A stretch of DNA of 46,776 nt from assembly GCA_024681295.1 (NCBI GenBank), contig JAILBC010000090.1, positions 1 to 46,776 of the forward strand, in the 5' to 3' direction. Of this stretch, positions 35,912-43,094 are shown piece after piece. The stretch's first letter is position 1. Each line of letters begins with the position of its first letter. Under the pieces are notes generated by a model, which was not told the origin of the DNA, made no database searches, and was given only the letters and a program-made list of their open reading frames with translations. Origin of the DNA: Bacteroidales bacterium. Its GTDB lineage: Bacteria; Bacteroidota; Bacteroidia; Bacteroidales; F082. A program made the position numbers and the translations under genes.

Positions 35912-37356
35912 CAGAACCTAAAGTAAATGAAGGGGTTGAAACTGCCTTTGAGGATGAACGAGGCGGAGAGCACTAAGAGAATGATCATGACTAGGCCGAT
36001 GAGAACACAACGGGGAGTGGAAAGTGAAAAGTGGAAAGTGGAAAACTTATCCAGTTTCGACTTGAGGTTAGCGTTGGGGACTAGTCCGATGAAGGAGAAG
36101 AAGGCGGCGATGATGAGGGTGGTGACGAATTGGCTGTTGACGAAGAGGGCGGGTGAGCTGCCGTTGGCGCCGAACATTGCCCCGACGTATTGGACGGCAT
36201 AGCCGATGGTGTCGGAACGGAAGAGCACCCAGCCGATCATCACGATGACGAAAGTGGAAAGTGGAGAGTGGAAAACGGAAAACTTTCCACTTTCCACTTT
36301 ACGTTTTCCACTTAAAAGCTTGTCTAGGCAGATGAAGAGCCCATGATATGCGCCCCAGGCGACGAAGGTCCAGGCTGCGCCGTGCCACAGGCCAGAGAGA
36401 AAGAACACAATCCACAGGTTGAGGTAGGTGCGTCCTTTACCACGACGGTTGCCGCCCAGGGGGATGTAGAGGTAGTCCATCATCCAGCGGCCGAGGGTGA
36501 TGTGCCAGCGTTTCCAGAACTCGGTGACGCTGCGACTGATATAGGGGTTGTTGAAGTTCTCGGGGAACTTGAAACCGATCATGCGCCCGATGCCGATGGC
36601 CATGTCGCTGTAGCCCGAGAAGTCGAAGTAGATCTGGAAGGTATAGGCGAGGATGCCCAGCCAGGCGGTGGAGACACCGATTTCGGTGGCGGGCAGGGCG
36701 AACACCTGGTCGACGTATTCGGCTAAGATGTTGGCAATCAGCATCTTCTTGGAGAGGCCGAGCACAAAACGATAGAATCCCAAGATGCGGTTGTCGGTGG
36801 TCTCGTTGGCCCTGCGGTCGGTGATTTGGTCGGCAATCTCGTTGTAGCGCACGATGGGACCGGCGATGAGCTGCGGAAAGAGCATGATGAACAGCGCATA
36901 GTCGGCGATGTTTTTCAACGGTGCGGAGGTCTTACGATAGACGTCGATGGTGTAGCTCATCTTCTGGAAGGTGAAGAAGGAGATGCCGATGGGCAGTACC
37001 ACCTTGGTCCATCGCATGGGGCTTGACCCGAAGGCCGAAAGCAGAGCATTAAAGTTCTCGATGAAGAAGTTGGCGTATTTGAAATAAGCCAGCAGCCCGA
37101 TGTTGAGGATGACAGAGAGGACGAGAAACAGTTTCCGACGTTTTGGTGCCTCGCTCTTGCTGAGCTGCCGCACCAGGAAATAGTCGATCACGATGGAGGC
37201 GAGGAGCACCAACAGGAACTTGGGCGACCCGAAACCGTAAAAAAGCAGGCTGGCCAGCAGTGCCACGCCGTTCTTGAACTTGCGGCCCACGAGGAGATAC
37301 ACCACGAGGAACACGGGCAGGAAGTAGAAGAGGAATATGCTGCTGCTGAATACCAT
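35911..37356 (-). CDS. MBOAT O-acyltransferase, AlgI-like (copy 1)
   Basis: 481 aa polytopic membrane protein (PF03062). Family landmarks: MVFSSSIFLFYFLPVFLV, VLPIGISFFTFQKMSYTIDVY, MLFPQLIAGPIVRYNEI, FSGYSDMAIGIGRMIGF, SVTEFWKRWHITLG, and the catalytic-type His325 in GLWHGAAW. AlgI-like proteins move acyl groups across the inner membrane to a periplasmic AlgJ/AlgX partner, here the coupled gene at 34562. Two heptad-repeat-encoded segments interrupt it: KRKVESGKFSVFHSPLST after LDKLLSG, and DKFSTFHFSLST near the C-terminus. Own promoter box at 37378. Confidence 0.88.
   Translation of the reverse strand: MVFSSSIFLFYFLPVFLVVYLLVGRKFKNGVALLASLLFYGFGSPKFLLVLLASIVIDYFLVRQLSKSEAPKRRKLFLVLSVILNIGLLAYFKYANFFIENFNALLSAFGSSPMRWTKVVLPIGISFFTFQKMSYTIDVYRKTSAPLKNIADYALFIMLFPQLIAGPIVRYNEIADQITDRRANETTDNRILGFYRFVLGLSKKMLIANILAEYVDQVFALPATEIGVSTAWLGILAYTFQIYFDFSGYSDMAIGIGRMIGFKFPENFNNPYISRSVTEFWKRWHITLGRWMMDYLYIPLGGNRRGKGRTYLNLWIVFFLSGLWHGAAWTFVAWGAYHGLFICLDKLLSGKRKVESGKFSVFHSPLSTFVIVMIGWVLFRSDTIGYAVQYVGAMFGANGSSPALFVNSQFVTTLIIAAFFSFIGLVPNANLKSKLDKFSTFHFSLSTPRCVLIGLVMIILLVLSASFILKGSFNPFIYFRF
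36016..36050. repeat. Heptad repeat array near the 3' end of MBOAT copy 1
   Basis: Units AGTGGAA, AGTGAAA, AGTGGAA, AGTGGAA, AACTTAT. In frame, in a loop before the last membrane helices; absent from the other two MBOAT copies at this place. Confidence 0.8.
36252..36314. repeat. Nine-unit heptad array with inverted halves in MBOAT copy 1
   Basis: AAGTGGA, AAGTGGA, GAGTGGA, AAACGGA, AAACTTT, CCACTTT, CCACTTT, ACGTTTT, CCACTTA: 63 nt. The second half is nearly the reverse complement of the first, so RNA or single-stranded DNA would form a long hairpin. In frame (21 codons). Confidence 0.9.
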
Positions 37357-37377
37357 CTGGTGTTACGATTGGGGTGA

Positions 37378-37385
37378 CAAAGTTA
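37378..37385 (-). promoter_or_regulatory. Minus-strand -7 box for MBOAT copy 1
   Basis: CAAAGTTA is TAACTTTG on the minus strand, 21 bases before the start at 37356, overlapping the last codon of the upstream AlgJ copy. Suggests that copy 1 can be expressed apart from copies 2 and 3. Confidence 0.55.
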
Positions 37386-38732
37386 CGGATTTTCCGACTT
37401 GTTTTTGTCTTTTCTGGCGTTGATAACGTAAATAGCGTTGATTCTCAGGTTTTTTTCCACCGAGATGCCCTTGTTCTCGGCTTGTTTCGCCACGGCTTCG
37501 AACCATGGCTTGTTGCTACGGATTTCTTCGATCACCTTTGCAATCTCGATCTCGCTCAAATCGTATATGTTGTAAGCTTTATTGGGGAAGTCGTACATGT
37601 AATTGTAGAGCATGGGCGCGGTGTAGATGGCGAGCAGGATATCGGCTTCGTTCAAGGTGGTTGGATGGTCTTGGATGTTCTCGAAGGGTTCTTTCCAGTA
37701 GCCGCGCGACGAATACACATTGAGGTTGTATTGCCAGAAGTCCCAGCGGTTGAAGGCATCTTTGAAGCACGAGAACATGAGTTGGTCGAAATAACTGTCA
37801 CCCGTGACAAGCAGGTTGGGACGGTCGCCGCCTTTTATGGTTCCCTGAAGCGAAGTCGAAGGGGTGAGGGTGTAGACGGGGCGAGGCACGGCAGGCTTCG
37901 GCCAGGGGAAAAGCATGTTCATGCTTTTCTCGAACTCTCGGTCGTAGTCGGAATACTGGTCGGTGACATTCAGGTCGAGGAGTTGCACGGAGGGCATGGA
38001 GTAGCCTGTGACGGCTTCCAGTTTGCGGAGGAGGGAATCGACCACGAAGGGGAGTGTCGATTCAGCCCAATGCGAGGCGGTGCGGGTGTAGAGCGGCCAC
38101 GAAACGGTGTCGCGAATATCCTGAAAATAGTGGTAGAAGTCGATATGGGGGATGTTATTTTCCTTGAAGAGGTCGATGTAATACTCCTCGAGGCAAAAGT
38201 CGGCGATGCGGTCCTGATAGCTTTGGGGCATCTTTTCGGGGTAGACCGCCGTTTTGGTGGGGGCGAACACGAAGAGGAACTTGGTGCCGTGTTGCTCGAG
38301 GGTGTCGATGAGCCTTAAGGTTTCCTCCACGTTGCGTTGGGCTTGGCGGCGGGCTTCCTCAACGGTACCGTATTGAGCCTTGAGTTTGTCGCCAGTGATT
38401 TCATTAAGGTAAATGTTGAGAAAAATCTCACGGTCTTTGCCCTCGGTGAGGGTGTTGTTGTTGATCTTATGGAAGCAGGAATACACCACCTGATTGTAGT
38501 TGCGGATGAAGAACTCGCGGAAGCCAGTGTTGCATTTGGCGTGTTCGGTGAGAAAGGCTTGGTAGCTGCCGTTGTAATAGGTCTTGAAATGCAGTTTGAC
38601 TGGTTTTTCTGCTTCCACATGACCACCCAAAGGCTTCATATTCACCATCTTGGTGAACCCTTGCAGCATGATGCATCCCAAAAGGAAGAGGATGCAGGTG
38701 AATTGTGAGGTGAACTGTCGGTTTCCTTTCAT
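37383..38732 (-). CDS. AlgJ/AlgX-like SGNH protein (copy 2)
   Basis: 449 aa. N-terminal anchor FTCILFLLGCIMLQGFT. Landmarks shared with copy 3: KPLGGHVEAEKPV, FLTEHAKCNTGFREFFIRNYNQVVYSC, EETLRLIDTLEQHGTKFLFVFAPTK. SGNH-like sites: Ser in LLVTGDSYFDQ and His in TRTASHWAE. The C-terminus has the helical motif (IRSNKPWFEAVAKQAENKG, ISVEKNLRINAIYV). Starts 15 bases after the stop of MBOAT copy 2, its probable partner. Acts in the periplasm on acyl transfer to an unknown glycan. Confidence 0.82.
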   Translation of the reverse strand: MKGNRQFTSQFTCILFLLGCIMLQGFTKMVNMKPLGGHVEAEKPVKLHFKTYYNGSYQAFLTEHAKCNTGFREFFIRNYNQVVYSCFHKINNNTLTEGKDREIFLNIYLNEITGDKLKAQYGTVEEARRQAQRNVEETLRLIDTLEQHGTKFLFVFAPTKTAVYPEKMPQSYQDRIADFCLEEYYIDLFKENNIPHIDFYHYFQDIRDTVSWPLYTRTASHWAESTLPFVVDSLLRKLEAVTGYSMPSVQLLDLNVTDQYSDYDREFEKSMNMLFPWPKPAVPRPVYTLTPSTSLQGTIKGGDRPNLLVTGDSYFDQLMFSCFKDAFNRWDFWQYNLNVYSSRGYWKEPFENIQDHPTTLNEADILLAIYTAPMLYNYMYDFPNKAYNIYDLSEIEIAKVIEEIRSNKPWFEAVAKQAENKGISVEKNLRINAIYVINARKDKNKSENP

Positions 38733-38747
38733 GGCTTCGGGTTTGGA

Positions 38748-40172
38748 TTAGAATCGGAAATAGATGAAAGGATTGAAGTCGGACACGCAGAGAGAGCCGG
38801 CGGAAAGGACCAGCAAGACGATGCAGAGGGCGAACATCGTCCATGACAGACGTTGGGTGTAATGCTCGGCGAAGACCAAATCTTGGAGATTTTTTCCAGA
38901 CTTGGTGAGGGTGAGGAAGGAGAAGACGAGGGCCACGGCGAGGGTGAACCAGAACAGGGCGTCGGTGCTGCCGTGAAGGCCCTCCTTGAAGGAGAAGAGC
39001 GCAGTGTAGAAGCCGCCTGCACCGGCGATGTCGTCCACCCGGAAGAGGACCCAGCCCATCATCACGATAAAGAAAGTGGAAAGTGGAGAGTGGAGAACGG
39101 AAAACTTTCCACTTTCCACTTTCCGTTTTCCACTTAAAAGCTTGTCAAGGCAGATGAAGAACCCATGAAACGCTCCCCAGAGGACGAAGGTCCAGCTAGC
39201 ACCGTGCCACAGTCCCGAGAGCAGGAAGCAGATCCACAGGTTGAAGTAGGTGCGTCCCTTGCCCTTGCGGTTGCCGCCTAGGGGGATGTAGAGGTAATTC
39301 ATGATGAAGTTGCCCAGGGTCATGTGCCAGCGTTTCCAGAACTCAGTGACGCTACGGCTGGTATAGGGGTCGTTGAAGTTCTCAGGGAAGCGGAAGCCCA
39401 TCATCATGCCGAGGCCAATGGCCATGTCGCTGTAACCGGAGAAGTCGAAATAGATCTGCATCGTGTAGGAGAGGATGCCCAGCCAGGCGCTGCCGGTCGA
39501 CAGTTCTGCGTAGTTCATGCCGAAAACCTGGTCGGCATAGAGAGCCAGGGTGTTGGCGATAAGCACCTTCTTGCTCAAGCCGATGACGAAGCGGTAGAAG
39601 CCCAAGGCACGGCCCTCCATGGTGCTTTCACGCGTGACCAGCTGGGCGGCCACGGTGTTGTAGTTGACGATGGGACCGGCGATGAGCTGGGGAAACATCA
39701 TGATATACAGGACATAGTCGGTGAGCTTCTTGCTCGGCGGGGTCACACCACGATACACGTCAAGGGTGTAAGTGATGGACTGGAAGGTGAAAAACGAGAT
39801 GCCGATGGGCAGCGCCACCTTCATCCAGCCGACGGGCTCGTGGTGGAACCAACCCATAATGGCGTTGAGATTCTCCATGAAGAAATTGGCGTATTTGAAA
39901 TAGAGCAGCAAGCCTAGGGCCATGATGACCGACAAGGCGCAGAGCCATTTCTTGGTGCGAGCTTTCTCGGTCCGGGCCAAGCCACGCACGATGAAGTAGT
40001 TGATGATGCATTCCCCTACCAGCAGGAAGACGAAGTCAGGTGCGCCGTAGGCGTAAAACACCAGGGAGAATAACAAAAGGGTATAATTCCGGAACTTCTT
40101 CGGGGTGATGAAGTACGCCACCAGGAAGATGGGCAGGAAAAAGAAGAGGAATATATTGCTACTAAATACCAT
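38748..40172 (-). CDS. MBOAT O-acyltransferase, AlgI-like (copy 2)
   Basis: 474 aa. Same landmarks as copy 1: MVFSSNIFLFFFLPIFLV, ALPIGISFFTFQSITYTLDVY, MMFPQLIAGPIVNYNTV, FSGYSDMAIGLGMMMGF, SVTEFWKRWHMTLG, GLWHGASW with His323. The loop after LDKLLSG carries the repeat-encoded KRKVESGKFSVLHSPLST at the same place as copies 1 and 3. Lies 11 bases after the AlgJ copy 3 stop, so the genes 43038 to 37383 form one transcript: MBOAT3, AlgJ3, MBOAT2, AlgJ2. Inner-membrane acyl-group exporter. Confidence 0.88.
   Translation of the reverse strand: MVFSSNIFLFFFLPIFLVAYFITPKKFRNYTLLLFSLVFYAYGAPDFVFLLVGECIINYFIVRGLARTEKARTKKWLCALSVIMALGLLLYFKYANFFMENLNAIMGWFHHEPVGWMKVALPIGISFFTFQSITYTLDVYRGVTPPSKKLTDYVLYIMMFPQLIAGPIVNYNTVAAQLVTRESTMEGRALGFYRFVIGLSKKVLIANTLALYADQVFGMNYAELSTGSAWLGILSYTMQIYFDFSGYSDMAIGLGMMMGFRFPENFNDPYTSRSVTEFWKRWHMTLGNFIMNYLYIPLGGNRKGKGRTYFNLWICFLLSGLWHGASWTFVLWGAFHGFFICLDKLLSGKRKVESGKFSVLHSPLSTFFIVMMGWVLFRVDDIAGAGGFYTALFSFKEGLHGSTDALFWFTLAVALVFSFLTLTKSGKNLQDLVFAEHYTQRLSWTMFALCIVLLVLSAGSLCVSDFNPFIYFRF
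39074..39136. repeat. Nine-unit heptad array with inverted halves in MBOAT copy 2
   Basis: AAGTGGA, AAGTGGA, GAGTGGA, GAACGGA, AAACTTT, CCACTTT, CCACTTT, CCGTTTT, CCACTTA: 63 nt. Differs from the copy 1 array at two units; same position in the protein. Confidence 0.9.
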
Positions 40173-40183
40173 TGTCTTCTGTA

Positions 40184-41512
40184 TTATTTGTTTTTTCGAG
40201 AATATTTATGGGTGTTGAACATATATTCGGCGTGTTTTCGTAGGTTTTCTTCCACGGTGCGCCCTTTTTCGTCGGCTTCTTGCTCGATGGTTTGGTACCA
40301 TTCGGGGGTGGAGTAGATGTGCTGGATGATGTTTTGGATGGCTTCCTCGTCGGTGGCTGGACCGTGGGCGAACTGTTCCTGCACGAACTCAGGGAAGCCG
40401 AACATGTAGTCGTAGAGCATGGGCGCGGTGAAGACGGCCATCACGATGTCGGCGTCTTCGAGGATTTCCTCGGCATCGAAGACCCACTGGAGCATATAGC
40501 CGTCGTAGCATTCGCGCGAGGACTGCACTTCACGGTTATATACCCAGTAGTCCCAGTGATTGAAGGCATCGACGAAGCAAGTCTTTCGGAGGGTGTAGAA
40601 GTAGCTGTCGGCTATGACCAACAGGTTGGGGCGGTCCTTCCCGAGGGTATCGGTCAGGGTGAAGACGGGACGGGGCATGGCTGGAGTGGGGATGGGGAAG
40701 AGAAGGTTCATGTTCTCCATCAGCTCGGCATCCTGGAGGGTGTATTCGGTGCTAAGGTTTTTATCAATGAGTTGGATGCGGGGCAACTCGTATCCGGTCA
40801 CCGACTCCAACTTGCGAAGGATGGAGTCGGCCACGAAGGGCATGGTCCATTGTGCCCAGTGGGTGCCTGAGGGCGTGTAAAGCCGATACGGCACGGTGTC
40901 CTTGATGGCTTGAAACCAGCTGAGGAAGTCAATATGGGGGATGTCGCGTTCCTTGAACAGTTCGATATAGTATTCCTCGAGAGAGAACTCTTGGTTCTTG
41001 TGGAAACGCGGCATGGTTTCGGGATATACGGCGCATTTGGTGGGACAGAACACAAAAAGGAACTTGGTACCATGTTGCTGCAAGGTGTCGATGAGCCTTA
41101 GGGTCTCTTCGACGTTTTTGTGGGCTTCGGCTTGTGCGGTCTCAATACTGCCGTATTCATCGAGCAGCCTCTTCCCCGTGGCTTCGTTGAGGTACATGTC
41201 CAAAAACAACTCGTTGTGGCGTCCCTTGATGACGTTGTTGTTGGTGATCTTGCCAAAACAGGAATACATCACCTGATTGTAGTTTCGGATGAAGAACTCG
41301 CGAAAGCCGGTGTGTTCTTTGGCGTATTGGGTGAGGAAAGCCTGGTAGCTGCCGTCGTAATAGGTCTTGAAGCTGAGGGTGTCTTTCGTTAATTCATCGG
41401 TGAAGCCACCCAAAGGTTTTAGGGGAACAGCATGGGTCAGCCCTTGGACCAGCACAGCCAACAAAAGCACCGATATGCAGATGAATTGTATCAGGAAGTG
41501 TTTCTTATTCAT
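40184..41512 (-). CDS. AlgJ/AlgX-like SGNH protein (copy 3)
   Basis: 442 aa from the ATG at 41512, which has an AAGG five bases upstream and opens a signal anchor (FLIQFICISVLLLAVLVQG). An ATG at 41536 overlapping the MBOAT copy 3 stop as TAATG is an alternative, adding eight residues. Landmarks: KPLGGFTDELTKDT, KEHTGFREFFIRNYNQVMYSC, EETLRLIDTLQQHGTKFLFVFCPTK; SGNH-like Ser in LLVIADSYFYT and His in PSGTHWAQW. C-terminal helical motif TPEWYQTIEQEADEKG, TVEENLRKHAEYM. Closely related to copy 2. Probably partners MBOAT copy 3. Confidence 0.82.
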   Translation of the reverse strand: MNKKHFLIQFICISVLLLAVLVQGLTHAVPLKPLGGFTDELTKDTLSFKTYYDGSYQAFLTQYAKEHTGFREFFIRNYNQVMYSCFGKITNNNVIKGRHNELFLDMYLNEATGKRLLDEYGSIETAQAEAHKNVEETLRLIDTLQQHGTKFLFVFCPTKCAVYPETMPRFHKNQEFSLEEYYIELFKERDIPHIDFLSWFQAIKDTVPYRLYTPSGTHWAQWTMPFVADSILRKLESVTGYELPRIQLIDKNLSTEYTLQDAELMENMNLLFPIPTPAMPRPVFTLTDTLGKDRPNLLVIADSYFYTLRKTCFVDAFNHWDYWVYNREVQSSRECYDGYMLQWVFDAEEILEDADIVMAVFTAPMLYDYMFGFPEFVQEQFAHGPATDEEAIQNIIQHIYSTPEWYQTIEQEADEKGRTVEENLRKHAEYMFNTHKYSRKNK

Positions 41513-41535
41513 TGGCCTTTGTGCTTGATCAATCA

Positions 41536-43038
41536 TTAGAACCTGAAATAGATGAACGGACTGAAGCCCGAAGCATTCAATGCGGCTAGGCAGAACAGGA
41601 AGGCAAGGATGCTGATGATCCATACTACGATGTGTCCGCCGTTGCTGTAATCGGAGTAATAGACCTTATTTTGAAGCCTTTTGCCGAATTTGGTGAGGGT
41701 GATGAAGGAGAAGAACGCCGCGATAGCGAGGGTAACGAATAGTTGAAGTTGTCCGTGCCAGTCGGGGGCGACGAAGTCGAAGGCGAACATCCGGGTGATA
41801 AAGGTCCAGGCCTGACCGATGTTCTCGATGCGGAAAAACACCCAGAGAAGGGTCACGAGGAGGAAAGTGAAGAGAACGGAAAGTGGAGAGTGGAAAGTGG
41901 AAAGTTTTCCGTTTTCCACTTTCCGTTTTCCACTTAAAACCTTGTCAATACAGATGAACAGTCCGTGCAATGCCCCCCACACAACAAAATTCCAGGAGGC
42001 ACCGTGCCACAGTCCCGAGAGCAGGAAGCAGATCCAGAGGTTGAGGTACATGCGGCCTTTGCCATTTCGGTTGCCTCCCAAGGGGATGTAGAGGTAGTTC
42101 ATGATGAAGCTCCCCAAGGTGATATGCCAGCGCCGCCAGAACTCGGTGATGGAACGCGAGGTGTAAGGGTTGTCGAAGTTTTCGGGGAACTTGAATCCCA
42201 TGATGCGGCCCAAGCCGATGGCCATGTCGGAATAACCGGCAAAGTCGAAATAAATTTGGAAGGTATAAGCCAGAGCGACCAGCCAGGCGGTGGTGCTGTC
42301 GAGGGTGGCGAGGCTGGTGGCAAAGTCGGAAGCGTTCAACACGCCATCCACATAGGCCCCCACGACATCGGCGACGAGGATCTTCTTGCACAGACCGATT
42401 ACAAAGCGATAGAACCCCAGAAGCCGGTCGGTATAGCTCGATTCACGGTTGCGGATCTGGTCGGCCACCTCGTTGTAACGAACGATGGGGCCGGCGATGA
42501 GCTGCGGAAACATGGTGATGTAGAGCATGAAGTCGCCAAGCCGCTTCATGGGCTGGTTGACCCCCCGATAGGTATCGAGTGTGTAAGTGACGCTCTGGAA
42601 CGAGAAGAACGAAATGCCGATGGGGAGGAGGATGTGACGCCATTCGTAGGGCGCTTTGCCGGCCAGACCCCTCAAGAAGTTCAGGTTCTCCATGGTGAAG
42701 TTGCCGTATTTGTAGAACAGCAACAATCCTATGGGGATGAAGATGGAGAAGCCGCAGAGTAAAGTGGAAAGTGGAAAGTGGAAAGTGGAAAGTGAAGAGT
42801 TTTCCGTTTTCCGTTTTCCGTTTTCCACTTCCTTCGTCGCTACCATCCATCGTACCAGATAGAAGTTGGCGATGACCGAGAGCACCAGCTGGAGGATGAA
42901 CCCAGGCGCGCCCCAGGCGTAAAACACCAGCGAGGCGAACAGCAACACGTAGTTGCGGGTCTTCTTCGGCATAATGAAATACACCAGGAAGAATATCGGC
43001 ATGAAGTAAAGTAGGAATATGTTGCTGCTGAAAACCAT
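41536..43038 (-). CDS. MBOAT O-acyltransferase, AlgI-like (copy 3)
   Basis: 500 aa. Landmarks: MVFSSNIFLLYFMPIFFLVYF, LLPIGISFFSFQSVTYTLDTY, TMFPQLIAGPIVRYNEV, FAGYSDMAIGLGRIMGF, SITEFWRRWHITLG, GLWHGASW with His345. Two repeat-encoded inserts: KRKVENGKLSTFHSPLS at the same loop as in copies 1 and 2, and a second one early in the protein (EVENGKRKTENSSLSTF, then HFPLST) between membrane helices 3 and 4, absent from the other copies. First gene of the four-gene minus-strand operon, 20 bases after a TACCTTTG box. Confidence 0.88.
   Translation of the reverse strand: MVFSSNIFLLYFMPIFFLVYFIMPKKTRNYVLLFASLVFYAWGAPGFILQLVLSVIANFYLVRWMVATKEVENGKRKTENSSLSTFHFPLSTLLCGFSIFIPIGLLLFYKYGNFTMENLNFLRGLAGKAPYEWRHILLPIGISFFSFQSVTYTLDTYRGVNQPMKRLGDFMLYITMFPQLIAGPIVRYNEVADQIRNRESSYTDRLLGFYRFVIGLCKKILVADVVGAYVDGVLNASDFATSLATLDSTTAWLVALAYTFQIYFDFAGYSDMAIGLGRIMGFKFPENFDNPYTSRSITEFWRRWHITLGSFIMNYLYIPLGGNRNGKGRMYLNLWICFLLSGLWHGASWNFVVWGALHGLFICIDKVLSGKRKVENGKLSTFHSPLSVLFTFLLVTLLWVFFRIENIGQAWTFITRMFAFDFVAPDWHGQLQLFVTLAIAAFFSFITLTKFGKRLQNKVYYSDYSNGGHIVVWIISILAFLFCLAALNASGFSPFIYFRF
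41874..41936. repeat. Nine-unit heptad array in MBOAT copy 3 (shared site)
   Basis: GAACGGA, AAGTGGA, GAGTGGA, AAGTGGA, AAGTTTT, CCGTTTT, CCACTTT, CCGTTTT, CCACTTA, preceded by an imperfect AAAGTGAAGA. 63 nt with inverted halves. Confidence 0.88.
42762..42831. repeat. Ten-unit heptad array in MBOAT copy 3 (second site)
   Basis: Four AAGTGGA units, then AAGTGAA, GAGTTTT, three CCGTTTT units and CCACTTC. Inverted halves; lies in a loop-coding stretch near the 5' end of the gene. Confidence 0.88.
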
Positions 43039-43058
43039 GCGAAGCGTTATTATCGCCG

Positions 43059-43087
43059 CAAAGGTAAAGAAAAAAGTCGTACTTTTG
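43059..43087. promoter_or_regulatory. Divergent -7 boxes between MBOAT copy 3 and the LtaS-like gene
   Basis: CAAAGGTA at 43059-43066 is TACCTTTG on the minus strand (20 bases before 43038). TACTTTTG at 43080-43087 on the plus strand lies seven bases before the ATG at 43095. A compact intergenic space of 56 bases. Confidence 0.6.
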
Positions 43088-43094
43088 TCACGTA

